A stretch of 64,000 nucleotides of DNA, taken from UBA4416 sp040386075. GTDB lineage: Bacteria > Bacteroidota > Bacteroidia > B-17B0 > Aurantibacillaceae. The notes beneath the pieces were generated by a model. It did no database searches and had not been told where the DNA came from. It was given only the letters and a program-made list of their open reading frames with translations. Numbering within the stretch: the stretch's first letter is position 1; the number at the start of each line of letters is the position of its first letter. The stretch covers positions 1-64,000 of the forward strand of contig JAZKGE010000007.1 of the NCBI GenBank assembly GCA_040386075.1, in the 5' to 3' direction. Positions 48,967 through 58,123 of this stretch are shown piece after piece. Position numbers and translations under genes: made by a program.

Positions 48967-49719
48967 ATGCAATCACTTTTAAAAATACTCTTTTTTTCAG
49001 TACTTATCAATTTATATGGCTGTTCGCAAAAAACATCTGTCAGCAATATTTCCGGATCACATATAATTGTAAATAAAAATGAAATTGACAGTACCGTTTA
49101 CAAAGCCATGTTGCCTTACAAAAAATCGCACGACGAGCAAATGTATGCCGTTATTGCAAAAAGCGAAGAAGCCCTTGTAAAAGCTGATGTGGAAAGTACT
49201 TTGGGAAACTTTTTTTGTGATGCAGTTATTTACGAAACAAAAAAACAATTAGGTAAAGATTCATCGATGTTGGATGTAGCAATCTTTAATAAAGGTGGTT
49301 TAAGAAATTCGTTGCCCAAAGGAAATATCACCATCGGTAATATATTTGAATTAATGCCATTTGATAATGAATTGGTTTTATTAAAATTAAGCGGACCGCA
49401 ATTCAAGGACATGTGTTATAAGATCGTTGAAAAAGGCGGAATTCCAGTTGGTGGTATGCGCATGACCATGAAAGGAACTACTCCAACAGATATTACCATT
49501 AACGGAAAACCATTTGATGAGATGAGAGATTATTGGGTGGTAACCTCCGATTATCTTGCTAATGGTGGCGACAGCTACAACTTCTTTAAAAATGCCAAAG
49601 AAAAAAAAGCAATGAATGTATTGCTACGTAACTTGATCATTAATTATTGTGAAGATATTACGAAACTGGATCAAACTATAAAACCTAAACTGGATGGCAG
49701 AATTCAACTATCAAAATAG
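48967..49719 (+). CDS. 5'-nucleotidase C-terminal domain lipoprotein
   Basis: 250 aa. Signal peptide with lipobox I-N-L-Y-G-C (Cys19). Residues about 60-245 are the substrate-binding C-terminal domain of UshA-type 5'-nucleotidases: E-A-L-V-K-A-D-V-E-S-T-L-G-N-F-F-C-D-A, N-K-G-G-L-R-N-S-L-P-K-G-N-I-T, L-M-P-F-D-N-E-L-V, V-V-T-S-D-Y-L-A-N-G-G-D. The metallophosphatase half is absent and is encoded by the next gene, which overlaps by 26 nt. Predicted envelope-anchored partner of that enzyme. Confidence 0.88.
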   Translation: MQSLLKILFFSVLINLYGCSQKTSVSNISGSHIIVNKNEIDSTVYKAMLPYKKSHDEQMYAVIAKSEEALVKADVESTLGNFFCDAVIYETKKQLGKDSSMLDVAIFNKGGLRNSLPKGNITIGNIFELMPFDNELVLLKLSGPQFKDMCYKIVEKGGIPVGGMRMTMKGTTPTDITINGKPFDEMRDYWVVTSDYLANGGDSYNFFKNAKEKKAMNVLLRNLIINYCEDITKLDQTIKPKLDGRIQLSK

Positions 49720-50626
49720 GCGCGATTTTTTAAAATATTTTGTTGGCACAACGGCTGTATTGGCCGGTTTTCCGGCATTATCCAATGATGTATTAAAAAG
49801 TAACGACATATCCCGTTTAACTATTTTATATACAAATGATGTACACAGCCGCATTGAGCCGTTTCCGGTTAACGACCCAAAATTTGCCAATCAGGGCGGT
49901 TTTGCACGCAGAGCAGCGGTGATAGAACAGATCAAAAAAGAGAATGATAATATTTTACTGCTGGATGCCGGAGATATTTTTCAGGGAACACCTTATTTTA
50001 ATTTATATAGCGGAGAGTTGGAATACAAACTCATGAGCATGATGGGTTACGATGCGACAACAATTGGCAATCACGATTTTGACCTGGGAGTTGATAATAT
50101 TACCAAACAAATGCCACATGCTAATTTCGCGTTTATTAACTGCAATTATGATTTCAGTAATACCAGTCTTCACGACAAAATAATGCCTTATAAAATATTC
50201 GAAAAACAAGGGATAAAAATAGGTGTGCTTGGCTATGGCATTGAATTACAAGGTTTGGTAGATAAACGCATGTCGAAGGAAACACAATACCAGGATCCTT
50301 TACCTATTGCTAATGCTACAGCTAAATTATTGAAATTAGACCTTGGCTGTGATTACGTGATCGCATTATCTCATTTGGGCCATTCTTACCCGGATAAAAA
50401 AATAAGCGATATGAGTATGGCTCCGCTCACCGAAAACATTGATCTGATCATTGGCGGACATACACATACCTTTCGTGAACACCCTGATAAACTCATTAAC
50501 AGAGCAGGTAAAGAAGTATATGTAACACAGGTTGGATGGGCAGGAATATGGCTCGGAAAACTGGATGTCTATTTCTCTTATAATAAGAAAAAAATCTCCC
50601 ATAATTCAAATAATAGAAAAATTTAA
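49694..50626 (+). CDS. Tat-exported metallophosphatase (5'-nucleotidase catalytic domain)
   Basis: 310 aa. The N-terminus has a twin-arginine signal, N-R-R-D-F-L-K-Y-F then a hydrophobic V-G-T-T-A-V-L-A-G-F. The calcineurin-like dimetal site is complete: T-N-D-V-H-S, L-D-A-G-D-I-F-Q-G-T, G-N-H-D-F-D, A-L-S-H-L-G-H and G-G-H-T-H-T. It corresponds to the N-terminal catalytic half of UshA; the substrate-binding half is the preceding gene. A folded, metal-loaded enzyme exported by Tat fits the motif. Nucleotide or phosphoester hydrolysis outside the cytosol is inferred. Confidence 0.9.
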   Translation: MAEFNYQNRRDFLKYFVGTTAVLAGFPALSNDVLKSNDISRLTILYTNDVHSRIEPFPVNDPKFANQGGFARRAAVIEQIKKENDNILLLDAGDIFQGTPYFNLYSGELEYKLMSMMGYDATTIGNHDFDLGVDNITKQMPHANFAFINCNYDFSNTSLHDKIMPYKIFEKQGIKIGVLGYGIELQGLVDKRMSKETQYQDPLPIANATAKLLKLDLGCDYVIALSHLGHSYPDKKISDMSMAPLTENIDLIIGGHTHTFREHPDKLINRAGKEVYVTQVGWAGIWLGKLDVYFSYNKKKISHNSNNRKI

Positions 50627-50765
50627 AAAAGCAAGCCCAGAACGAAAATTTTTTGAAATTATTTATTCATTTTTTCCTTGTGAGATTAAATAATCGGTAT
50701 ATATTTACAAACTCGGACTTGTTAATAATACTAAACACTATATACTTAATAACTTATTTAATACT

Positions 50766-52202
50766 ATGAAGGAAAAGACAGCTGACACCGTGTGGAAGAA
50801 TTGCCTAAGAGTAATTCAGGATAATGTAAGCCCTCAAAATTTTGCAACCTGGTTTGAACCAATTAAAGCCATCAAGATTCAAGACAACGTATTAAACATT
50901 CAAGTTCCTTCTCAATTTTTTTATGAATGGTTAGAGGAACACTATATCACGATCATCAAAAAAGTAATTCGCAAAGAATTAGGTACTGAAGGAAGAATTG
51001 AATACAGCATCGTAATGGATAACGGAACAGGAAAATCAGAAAAAGCAGTTATGCTTAAAGTTCCTAATATCAACACTAACTTAAGAAATAATCCGGTTTC
51101 AATGCCTATTGATATCAGCAATGGTGCGATCAGAAATCCATTTATCATTCCAGGCCTTAAAAAAGTATCTGTTGAATCTCAATTAAACCCTAACTACTGC
51201 TTTGATAATTTTGTAGAAGGCGATTGTAACCGTTTAGCTCGTTCTGCCGGTTATGCTGTTTCTCAAAAACCGGGAGGTACAGCTTTCAACCCATTGTTAT
51301 TGTATGGTGGTGTTGGTTTAGGAAAAACCCACTTAGCACAAGCTATCGGTATCGACATTAAAAAGAACTTCCCAAACAAAACAGTTCTTTACGTACAGTC
51401 TGAAAAATTCATTTCTCAATTCATCGATTCTATCAAGAACAATAATCAAAATGATTTCGTGCATTTCTACCAAATGATCGACACTTTGATTATTGACGAT
51501 ATTCAGTACTTAGCAGGTAAAGAAAAAACTCAGGATGTATTCTTTCATATTTTCAACCACTTACATCAATTAGGGAAACAGATCATCTTAACCGCTGATA
51601 GAGCGCCTGTTGAAATGCAGGGAATTGAGCAACGTTTATTATCCCGTTTCAAATGGGGATTAAGTGCTGATCTACAAACTCCAGGCCTAGAGACTCGTAT
51701 CGCTATCCTTGAGAAAAAAGTTTACAATGAAGGAATTCAATTACCAAAAGAAGTTTGCGAATATTTAGCATACAGTATTACTTCAAATGTACGTGAGTTG
51801 GAAGGTGCATTAATTTCATTATTAGCACAGTCTTCATTGAACAAAAAAGTAATCACGTTAGAATTAGCAAAACAGATGATTGACAAGTTCGTTAAATCAA
51901 CTGCCCGCGAAGTTTCTATCGATTATATCCAAAAAGTGGTTTGCGATTATTTCGACTTGAACATCGACTTAATGAAATCAAAAACCCGTAAACGTGAAGT
52001 AGTTCAGGCTCGTCAAATTGCTATGTATTTTGCAAAATGTATGACAAAATCTTCTTTAGCAACTATTGGCATGCATTGCGGTGGTAAAGACCACGCTACT
52101 GTATTACACGCTTGCCGTACGGTAAATAACTTAATGGATACGGATAAACGTTTTAAAGCTTATATCGAAGAATTAGACAAGAAGATCAGCATCAACAACT
52201 AA
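50766..52202 (+). CDS. dnaA: Chromosomal replication initiator DnaA
   Basis: 478 aa with all four domains: N-terminal W-x-x-C-L-x-V-I-Q-D-N-V-S-P-Q-N-F-A-T-W-F, linker, AAA+ ATPase (N-P-L-L-L-Y-G-G-V-G-L-G-K-T-H Walker A; L-I-I-D-D-I-Q Walker B; sensor and arginine finger in R-L-L-S-R-F-K-W-G-L), and the C-terminal DnaA-box-binding helix G-G-K-D-H-A-T-V-L-H-A-C. It opens the origin. I see no cluster of DnaA boxes (TTATCCACA-like) in the gaps on either side, so the origin is not obviously here. Confidence 0.97.
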   Translation: MKEKTADTVWKNCLRVIQDNVSPQNFATWFEPIKAIKIQDNVLNIQVPSQFFYEWLEEHYITIIKKVIRKELGTEGRIEYSIVMDNGTGKSEKAVMLKVPNINTNLRNNPVSMPIDISNGAIRNPFIIPGLKKVSVESQLNPNYCFDNFVEGDCNRLARSAGYAVSQKPGGTAFNPLLLYGGVGLGKTHLAQAIGIDIKKNFPNKTVLYVQSEKFISQFIDSIKNNNQNDFVHFYQMIDTLIIDDIQYLAGKEKTQDVFFHIFNHLHQLGKQIILTADRAPVEMQGIEQRLLSRFKWGLSADLQTPGLETRIAILEKKVYNEGIQLPKEVCEYLAYSITSNVRELEGALISLLAQSSLNKKVITLELAKQMIDKFVKSTAREVSIDYIQKVVCDYFDLNIDLMKSKTRKREVVQARQIAMYFAKCMTKSSLATIGMHCGGKDHATVLHACRTVNNLMDTDKRFKAYIEELDKKISINN

Positions 52203-52222
52203 TTATTCTGAACCATATTAAG

Positions 52223-52249
52223 ATCCCTTTCGTCAACCACGGAAGGGAT
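52223..52249 (+). terminator. Intrinsic terminator after dnaA
   Basis: ATCCCTT (52223-52229) and AAGGGAT (52243-52249) form a 7-bp stem (extendable with the tc/gg flank) followed by TTTTTTT. Confidence 0.85.
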
Positions 52250-52300
52250 TTTTTTATTTGATAAAGTGATGTTGTAAAATTATGTAGGATCAATATTTTG

Positions 52301-52430
52301 GGCGTGTCCCTTCGGGCCGGGCTTTCGGCCCCCGATAGCTATCGGGGCGCTTTTTTATTTACCCTGCAGGATAAATAAAAAGAGCTCAAACAAATGCCTC
52401 TCCCGATAGCTATCGGGACCCTCACGCGGG
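52301..52430. repeat. Interspersed repeat family A, copy 1 of an inverted pair
   Basis: Begins ggcgtgtcccttcgggccgg and ends gggaccctcacgcggg. It contains two copies of the cccgatagctatcggg palindrome (about 52330-52347 and 52401-52417) flanking ataaataaaaagagctc. Together with the next copy it fills the 440-nt gap between dnaA and the PrsW-like gene, in which I see no gene. Confidence 0.7.
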
Positions 52431-52478
52431 GCTTGCGATAAAACCGAAGCGTAAATTCCGAACTATGAAACGTAAACT

Positions 52479-52572
52479 CCGCGTGAGGGATGCAAACGGA
52501 AATCCTTTTACGAACGCAGTGAGTAAAAGATTGCAGTGGGCCAGCCTGACCCGGCTACCGCCGGGGCACGCC
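52479..52572. repeat. Interspersed repeat family A, copy 2 (opposite orientation)
   Basis: Begins ccgcgtgagggatgcaaacg and ends ggggcacgcc, the reverse orientation to the copy at 52301-52430 and close to the copy at 4631-4707 over its first 45 nt. The pair is separated by about 48 nt (gcttgcgataaaaccgaagc and neighbours). Confidence 0.7.
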
Positions 52573-52642
52573 TTAATACTTATAAAAATTTTCAATAAAA
52601 GGCGTAGCAAAAAAACACTCGAACTGGCATTATTTTAATATA

Positions 52643-54019
52643 TTGCATAATCAACAAACCATGCTCAACGACGATTACATCTACCTGATCTTTGCATCAC
52701 TCAGCGCTGTTTGCGGAGGTATGCTCTGGATCGGTTATTTCAGACGAATTGATGTACTAGAAAAAGAACGTTACATTGATATTGCCTCTGCCCTGCTCAC
52801 CGGCTATTTAACGCCAACAGTGGCATTATACATCTATTCCTGGTTAGAGACCCTGGGTTTTAATTTCAATGGCGAATTCACCAACGATTTTTTATATTCT
52901 ATTTTTGGAGTTGGTGCAACAGAAGAATTATCGAAATTACTGGGAGTACTCATTGTTTTTCAGATTTTAAAGAAACGCATCAATGAACCTGTAGATTACC
53001 TGGTGTTTGCAGGTTTGGTTGCGTTAGGTTTTTCCATTCGCGAAAACTTTATATACTACAATAATTATGGCTCTCAGATAGCCTCAGGACGAACGATCAT
53101 CTCCTGTTTGGTTCATATTATCAATACCAGCATTTGTGTGTATGGTATTTACCGATATCGCATTTTCAATAAAGGAAATCCAATTTTTAATATCTCAATC
53201 GCCATTAGTCTGGCTATTGTCTCTCACGGCTTGTTTGACTTTTTTCTCGTACAACCATTTCTCGGAAATCTAACACCCATATTATCAACCATCATTTATT
53301 TAGTAGGCATCAATATCTGGTTACAGATGATCAACAATGCCATCAGCTTTTCGCCTTATTTCAATTATCAAAAAATAACGTCATCAGCCTCACTTTACAA
53401 AACAATTTTCATATGGTACTTTGTAGTGCTGGGCATTAGCATTTGCTTTACTACTTATTTTAAAACATTTCAGGAAGCATTGCAAGAAGCTCTAGGTAAT
53501 GCCGGACAGGAGGGTTTTGTATTGGTAACATTAGCATTAAGAGCCAGCAGACTAAGCATTAATAAAAACAAATATGTTCCCGTAAAACTCCAGTTCCCTA
53601 TTTACCGCACAACCAACGACGATGCAGACTTTTCTATATTTGGATTGAATCTTAAGATAAGAGGAGAGAACTCAAAAGAAATGCGCTTTTTAAATTATGT
53701 AGGTCGTGATATTTTACTCTGCCCTGTAAAACCAGAAGGTTCTGTATTACAAGGTAACCGAAGAGCTCACATTATTAAAAAATATTTTTTAAAGAATGAT
53801 GTTATTACTTATTTGGTAAAAGTAGGAGGATACAATGCGCATGATTCTTATTATCTGCTCAAACCAAAAACATTATCCAACACCTTGCACGAAAATAAAT
53901 ATCCCATTGCCAAGCTGATGCTTTATAGCAATGACGATATAGAAAACTACAAACAAAAAAAAGCCGACTACCACCAACTGGAGTTTTTGGAAGAGGTGTA
54001 TTTAAAGGAGCTATCTTAA
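52643..54019 (+). CDS. PrsW-family intramembrane protease-like protein with C-terminal extension
   Basis: 458 aa. Residues about 8-275 contain eight or so membrane helices with the PrsW glutamic-protease motifs: E94-E95-x-x-K98 in G-A-T-E-E-L-S-K, the F-S-I-R-E-N helix, and later H-I-I-N-T and S-H-G-L-F-D-F-F-L. The last about 140 residues are soluble and of unknown type (R-R-A-H-I-I-K-K-Y-F-L). PrsW proteins cleave membrane-bound anti-sigma factors or related substrates; the target here is not apparent, with no anti-sigma gene next to it. A start at 52661 (second Met) is also possible. Confidence 0.78.
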   Translation: MHNQQTMLNDDYIYLIFASLSAVCGGMLWIGYFRRIDVLEKERYIDIASALLTGYLTPTVALYIYSWLETLGFNFNGEFTNDFLYSIFGVGATEELSKLLGVLIVFQILKKRINEPVDYLVFAGLVALGFSIRENFIYYNNYGSQIASGRTIISCLVHIINTSICVYGIYRYRIFNKGNPIFNISIAISLAIVSHGLFDFFLVQPFLGNLTPILSTIIYLVGINIWLQMINNAISFSPYFNYQKITSSASLYKTIFIWYFVVLGISICFTTYFKTFQEALQEALGNAGQEGFVLVTLALRASRLSINKNKYVPVKLQFPIYRTTNDDADFSIFGLNLKIRGENSKEMRFLNYVGRDILLCPVKPEGSVLQGNRRAHIIKKYFLKNDVITYLVKVGGYNAHDSYYLLKPKTLSNTLHENKYPIAKLMLYSNDDIENYKQKKADYHQLEFLEEVYLKELS

Positions 54020-54112
54020 ACCTCTACTCTTTTGATCCTCCTGATAAATAGTAACCATTGAGGATTAATTTTCTGATCATAGACACCCTACCAATACAAT
54101 TTCAAAAAAAAC

Positions 54113-54143
54113 TTGCAGAATCAATTTTTTGTCTTTAACTTTG
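54113..54143 (+). promoter_or_regulatory. Promoter of the small membrane protein gene
   Basis: TTG (54113-54115) and TAACTTTG (54136-54143) with 20-nt spacing match the Bacteroidota consensus; the ATG is 42 nt downstream of the -7 element. Confidence 0.6.
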
Positions 54144-54185
54144 CATCTCAAAGTACTTTTAAATAATAATTAAAAACATCATATC

Positions 54186-54470
54186 ATGAAAAACAAAAGA
54201 CTTATCATCATTCTCGCAACAGTAGCAACCCTGTTATCCGTACCGTTGATCGCTATGCAGTTTACCAACGAAGTTAAATGGACTGTCTTCGATTTTGTAG
54301 TTATGGGAATTCTTTTATCGGGTACCGGTTTGCTCATTGACCTTGTACTTAGAAAAGTAACCAAAACCAGTACCAGAATACTTGTTTGTGGAGCTGTTTT
54401 ACTAGTGTTCTTAATTACCTGGGCCGAATTGGCAGTTGGTGTTTTCGGGACACCGTTCGCAGGATCTTAG
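54186..54470 (+). CDS. Small three-helix membrane protein
   Basis: 94 aa with three hydrophobic segments (about residues 5-24, 33-56 and 64-86): L-I-I-I-L-A-T-V-A-T-L-L-S-V-P, F-D-F-V-V-M-G-I-L-L-S-G-T-G-L, I-L-V-C-G-A-V-L-L-V-F-L-I-T-W-A-E-L-A. Glu and Asp residues between helices 1 and 2 and in helix 3 (W-A-E-L-A-V-G-V-F-G-T-P-F-A-G-S at the end) are typical of a small widespread uncharacterised family. Inner membrane, function unknown. It has its own promoter and a shared bidirectional terminator with clpB. Confidence 0.8.
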   Translation: MKNKRLIIILATVATLLSVPLIAMQFTNEVKWTVFDFVVMGILLSGTGLLIDLVLRKVTKTSTRILVCGAVLLVFLITWAELAVGVFGTPFAGS

Positions 54471-54478
54471 TAAAATAA

Positions 54479-54510
54479 AAAAGCTTCATAATACACATTA
54501 CGAAGCTTTT
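54479..54510. terminator. Bidirectional terminator between the membrane protein gene and clpB
   Basis: AAAAGCTTC (54479-54487) and GAAGCTTTT (54502-54510) form a 9-bp stem with A-run before and T-run after, so it can stop transcription from both convergent genes. Confidence 0.8.
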
Positions 54511-54529
54511 TATTTGTTCATAGAGTCTA

Positions 54530-57124
54530 TTAACTATTTCTGAAAACGATCTGGTTATCAAACATATCCACCACGATCTCTTTTGATTTATCAACCTTAT
54601 CGGCCAGTAACTGTTTTGATAATTCATTCAGGATCTGTTTCTGCAACATCCGTTTCACAGGTCTTGCACCGTAGTGAGGATCGTAACCTAATTGCGATAA
54701 CCAATCAATAGCCTCATCAGTAGCACTTAAAGTTATATTTTGTTCGGCCAAACGATCTGCTATTTGATTAAATTGAATTTTCACAATGCTCGTTACATCT
54801 TCCCTGCTCAATGGTTCAAACATAATCACTTCATCAATACGGTTTAAAAACTCAGGCCGTATGGTCTTTTTCAATAACTCAAACACCTCCGATTTGGTCT
54901 TTGCCAACACTTCATCCTTGTTACTTTCATTCAATTGATCAAAATTTTCCTGTATCAAATGTGAACCAATATTAGAGGTCATGATGATGATGGTATTTTT
55001 AAAGTTCACCGTTCTTCCTTTGTTATCCGTTAAACGTCCATCATCCAAAACCTGCAATAAGATATTAAATACATCAGGGTGTGCTTTCTCAATTTCGTCC
55101 AATAAGATCACAGAGTATGGTCTTCTTCTCACTGCCTCTGTTAATTGTCCGCCTTCATCAAAACCAACATATCCGGGAGGTGCGCCAATCAAACGGCTCA
55201 CAGCATGGCGTTCCTGGTATTCGCTCATATCAATACGCGTCATGGCATTTTCGTTATTGAATAAATAATCAGCCAAGGCTTTTGCCAATTCGGTTTTACC
55301 AACACCCGTAGTTCCTAAAAAGATGAACGACCCTATTGGTTTTTTAGCATCCTGCAATCCTGCCCTGCTCCTTCTCACCGAGTCGGCAATAGATTCAATA
55401 GCCTGGTGCTGACCAACAACCCGTTTGTGTAACTCATCTTCGAGCAACAACAATTTTTCTTTTTCACTTTGCATCATGCGCGAAACCGGAATTCCTGTCC
55501 ATGCACTGATCACATCTGCAATGTCTTCACTATCTACTTCTTCTTTCAATAATTGAGAACCGCTAGCTTTAGCTTCGCTTAATTTTTCTTCCAAAGAAAA
55601 CAATAATGCTTCTGCTTCCTGGATCTTACCGTAACGTATCTCCGCTACTTTTCCAAAATCGCCTTGCTTCTCATAATTGGTAGCTTCCTGCTTATAATCT
55701 TCTATCTCTGCTTTTACTTTCTGTACCCCTTCAATAGCTTCTTTCTCACTTTGCCATTTTGCTTTTAAAGCAATACGTTTATCATTCAGATCAGCTAACT
55801 CTTTATTTAAGCTTTCAACCTTCTTATCTTCATCTTCACGTTTCATGGCTTCACGTTCAATTTCCAACTGCATGATCTTGCGTTCCAGTTCATCCAGCTC
55901 AATAGGCATTGAGTTGATCTGCATTCTTAATTTAGAAGCAGCCTCATCCATTAAATCGATTGCTTTATCTGGTAAAAAACGGTCGCTGATATAACGTTGT
56001 GACAATTCTACAGCCGCAATAATAGCTTCATCTTTGATACGCACTTTATGATGCGCTTCATATTTTTCCTTGATACCACGTAAGATTGAAATAGCATCCT
56101 CTTCGGTTGGTTCGTTCACCATTACCTTTTGAAAACGACGCTCCAAAGCTTTATCTTTTTCAAAATACTTTTGATATTCATTCAAAGTAGTGGCACCAAT
56201 GGCTCTTAATTCGCCACGGGCCAAAGCCGGTTTCAAAATATTAGCAGCATCCATAGCGCCTTCTCCTCCACCGGCACCAACTAAGGTATGGATCTCATCA
56301 ATGAATAAAACAACATCACCATCGCTGCCGATCACTTCTTTTACAACAGATTTTAAACGATCTTCAAACTCACCTTTATATTTAGCACCTGCAATTAAAG
56401 CTCCCATATCTAAAGAATAGACTTGTTTGGATTTTAAATTCTCAGGAACGTCTCCAGCGATGATTCGATGTGCCAAGCCTTCGGCGATAGCTGTTTTACC
56501 CACACCGGGTTCTCCAACTAAAATAGGATTATTCTTTGTACGGCGCGATAAGATCTGTAATACACGACGGATCTCTTCATCACGTCCGATAACCGGATCC
56601 AGCTTTCCATTACGCGCCTGCGTATTTAAATTTATCGCATATTTATTTAAAGCATTGTAATTTTCATCAGCCGATTGACTGGTTACTGTTGAACCTTTTC
56701 TTAATTCAGTAATGGCTGCTTTTAATTCCTTTTCTTTAATGCCGTTATCTTTCAATAATTGAGAAATGGAATCTCCGCTCGCCAGGATTCCCAATAATAA
56801 ATGTTCAATGGACACATATTCATCTTTAAACTCTTTCAAATAATTGGTAGCTTTAGCTACCGTTTGGTTTGCCGCATTGGATAAAAAAGGTTGTCCGCCA
56901 CTTACTTTTGGATAAGAATTAACAATAGCCTCTACTGTTTTAGAGAACATGGATTGGTTAACACCCAGTTTCTTTAAAATAAAAGGTGTTACATTTTCAT
57001 CCACTTCTAAAATAGCCTTTAATATGTGGCCATTTTCAATTGCCTGGTTACCGTTGGCTGTAGCAATAGTTATTGCCTGCTGGATGGCTTCCTGTGATTT
57101 TATAGTAAAGTTATTTAAGTTCAT
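54530..57124 (-). CDS. clpB: ATP-dependent disaggregase ClpB
   Basis: 864 aa, full-length ClpB. N domain with two Clp_N repeats (about 1-150), first AAA+ (G-E-P-G-V-G-K-T, D-E-I-H-T-L-V-G-A-G), the coiled-coil middle domain (about 405-525, L-E-R-K-I-M-Q-L-E-I-E-R-E-A-M), second AAA+ (F-L-G-T-T-G-V-G-K-T, L-L-D-E-I-E-K-A-H) and the C-terminal D2 small domain (D-P-H-Y-G-A-R-P-V-K-R). There is no ClpP-binding I/L-G-F/L loop, so it is a disaggregase acting with DnaK and not a protease partner. The adjacent 57125-57296 gap holds only divergent upstream regions. Confidence 0.96.
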   Translation of the reverse strand: MNLNNFTIKSQEAIQQAITIATANGNQAIENGHILKAILEVDENVTPFILKKLGVNQSMFSKTVEAIVNSYPKVSGGQPFLSNAANQTVAKATNYLKEFKDEYVSIEHLLLGILASGDSISQLLKDNGIKEKELKAAITELRKGSTVTSQSADENYNALNKYAINLNTQARNGKLDPVIGRDEEIRRVLQILSRRTKNNPILVGEPGVGKTAIAEGLAHRIIAGDVPENLKSKQVYSLDMGALIAGAKYKGEFEDRLKSVVKEVIGSDGDVVLFIDEIHTLVGAGGGEGAMDAANILKPALARGELRAIGATTLNEYQKYFEKDKALERRFQKVMVNEPTEEDAISILRGIKEKYEAHHKVRIKDEAIIAAVELSQRYISDRFLPDKAIDLMDEAASKLRMQINSMPIELDELERKIMQLEIEREAMKREDEDKKVESLNKELADLNDKRIALKAKWQSEKEAIEGVQKVKAEIEDYKQEATNYEKQGDFGKVAEIRYGKIQEAEALLFSLEEKLSEAKASGSQLLKEEVDSEDIADVISAWTGIPVSRMMQSEKEKLLLLEDELHKRVVGQHQAIESIADSVRRSRAGLQDAKKPIGSFIFLGTTGVGKTELAKALADYLFNNENAMTRIDMSEYQERHAVSRLIGAPPGYVGFDEGGQLTEAVRRRPYSVILLDEIEKAHPDVFNILLQVLDDGRLTDNKGRTVNFKNTIIIMTSNIGSHLIQENFDQLNESNKDEVLAKTKSEVFELLKKTIRPEFLNRIDEVIMFEPLSREDVTSIVKIQFNQIADRLAEQNITLSATDEAIDWLSQLGYDPHYGARPVKRMLQKQILNELSKQLLADKVDKSKEIVVDMFDNQIVFRNS

Positions 57125-57296
57125 AATTTGTATTTTTTACATAAAGCCCTCAAATCACATTCCAAGTGTATTAAACTGAAATATAGTCACAAAACAATAT
57201 TCAAAGTAGACGAAATGTCTGATTTTCAACAATTTTCCTGACGTTTTGTTGTAATTTTAATGATTTATAAAGATCAATTTTAATTACATTAGTATC

Positions 57297-58064
57297 ATGT
57301 TTTTCATTCTCTCAAAAATACTTGCATTTCTAATTGCACCTTATACCTGGCTGTTTTTTGGGATGCTTTACTTACTTAAAAAAGTATGGCACACGCCTTT
57401 CAAAAAATGGATGCTTGGTTTAACTATTTTCATGTATGTGATCTCAAATTCTTTTCTAACAGATGAAATTGTAAGAGCCTGGGAGTTTTCCGATGATGAT
57501 ATTTATCTAAAAAACACCAAATATGATCTGGCTATTGTTTTAGGAGGAATGGGGCGTGTGGATGAACGCCAGCAACGGTTTGATTTTAATTTTTCGGGCG
57601 ACAGACTTTTCCAAACATTGGAACTTTACCATAAAGGAAGAGTTGGGAAAATGCTGATCACAGGTGGTTCAGGTAGTATTGATCATCCAGAACACAGAGA
57701 AGCCATATATGTCAAGAAGTACTTAAAAGCAATAGCTATTCCCGATAGTAGTATTCTTATTGAAAGCAATTCGAAGAATACCTATGAAAATGCCATTCAT
57801 ACAAAACACATATTGGATAGTATGCAGTTTAAAGGTTCTGTTTTATTAGTAACTTCTTCTTTTCACATGCGTAGGGCCTTAGCTATTTTTAATAAAGCCG
57901 GATATAAAAATGTAACGCCTTATATCACCAATAAATTTACAGGCAACAGAAAATTTGCATTCGATCACTGTTTTATTCCAAATATAGATGCCGTATTTGC
58001 TTTTAATCTCATATTACATGAAATAGCAGGCTATATTACCTATAAATTTAAAGGGTACTTATAA
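57297..58064 (+). CDS. YdcF/SanA/ElyC family membrane protein (DUF218)
   Basis: 255 aa. Two N-terminal membrane helices (about 2-22 and 36-52) precede the DUF218 domain: D-L-A-I-V-L-G-G-M-G-R, R-L-F-Q-T-L-E-L-Y-H-K-G-R-V-G-K-M-L-I-T-G-G-S-G, E-S-N-S-K-N-T-Y-E-N-A and S-S-F-H-M-R-R-A. Close to E. coli YdcF/ElyC, envelope proteins linked to peptidoglycan or membrane integrity; the exact activity is unknown. Confidence 0.88.
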   Translation: MFFILSKILAFLIAPYTWLFFGMLYLLKKVWHTPFKKWMLGLTIFMYVISNSFLTDEIVRAWEFSDDDIYLKNTKYDLAIVLGGMGRVDERQQRFDFNFSGDRLFQTLELYHKGRVGKMLITGGSGSIDHPEHREAIYVKKYLKAIAIPDSSILIESNSKNTYENAIHTKHILDSMQFKGSVLLVTSSFHMRRALAIFNKAGYKNVTPYITNKFTGNRKFAFDHCFIPNIDAVFAFNLILHEIAGYITYKFKGYL

Positions 58065-58123
58065 TTTGAATATTTTATGGAATAATGTTCTATTCTGCAT
58101 CCAAATCTTAAAATCATAATTTT

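Noticed and set aside
50627..52642. Replication origin next to dnaA
   Set aside because: I looked for TTATCCACA-like DnaA boxes in the gaps before and after dnaA and found no cluster; the downstream gap is filled by family A repeats.
54981..56660. Several plus-strand ORFs of 75-95 codons inside clpB
   Set aside because: They are antisense shadows of conserved ClpB motifs without start context or recognisable products.
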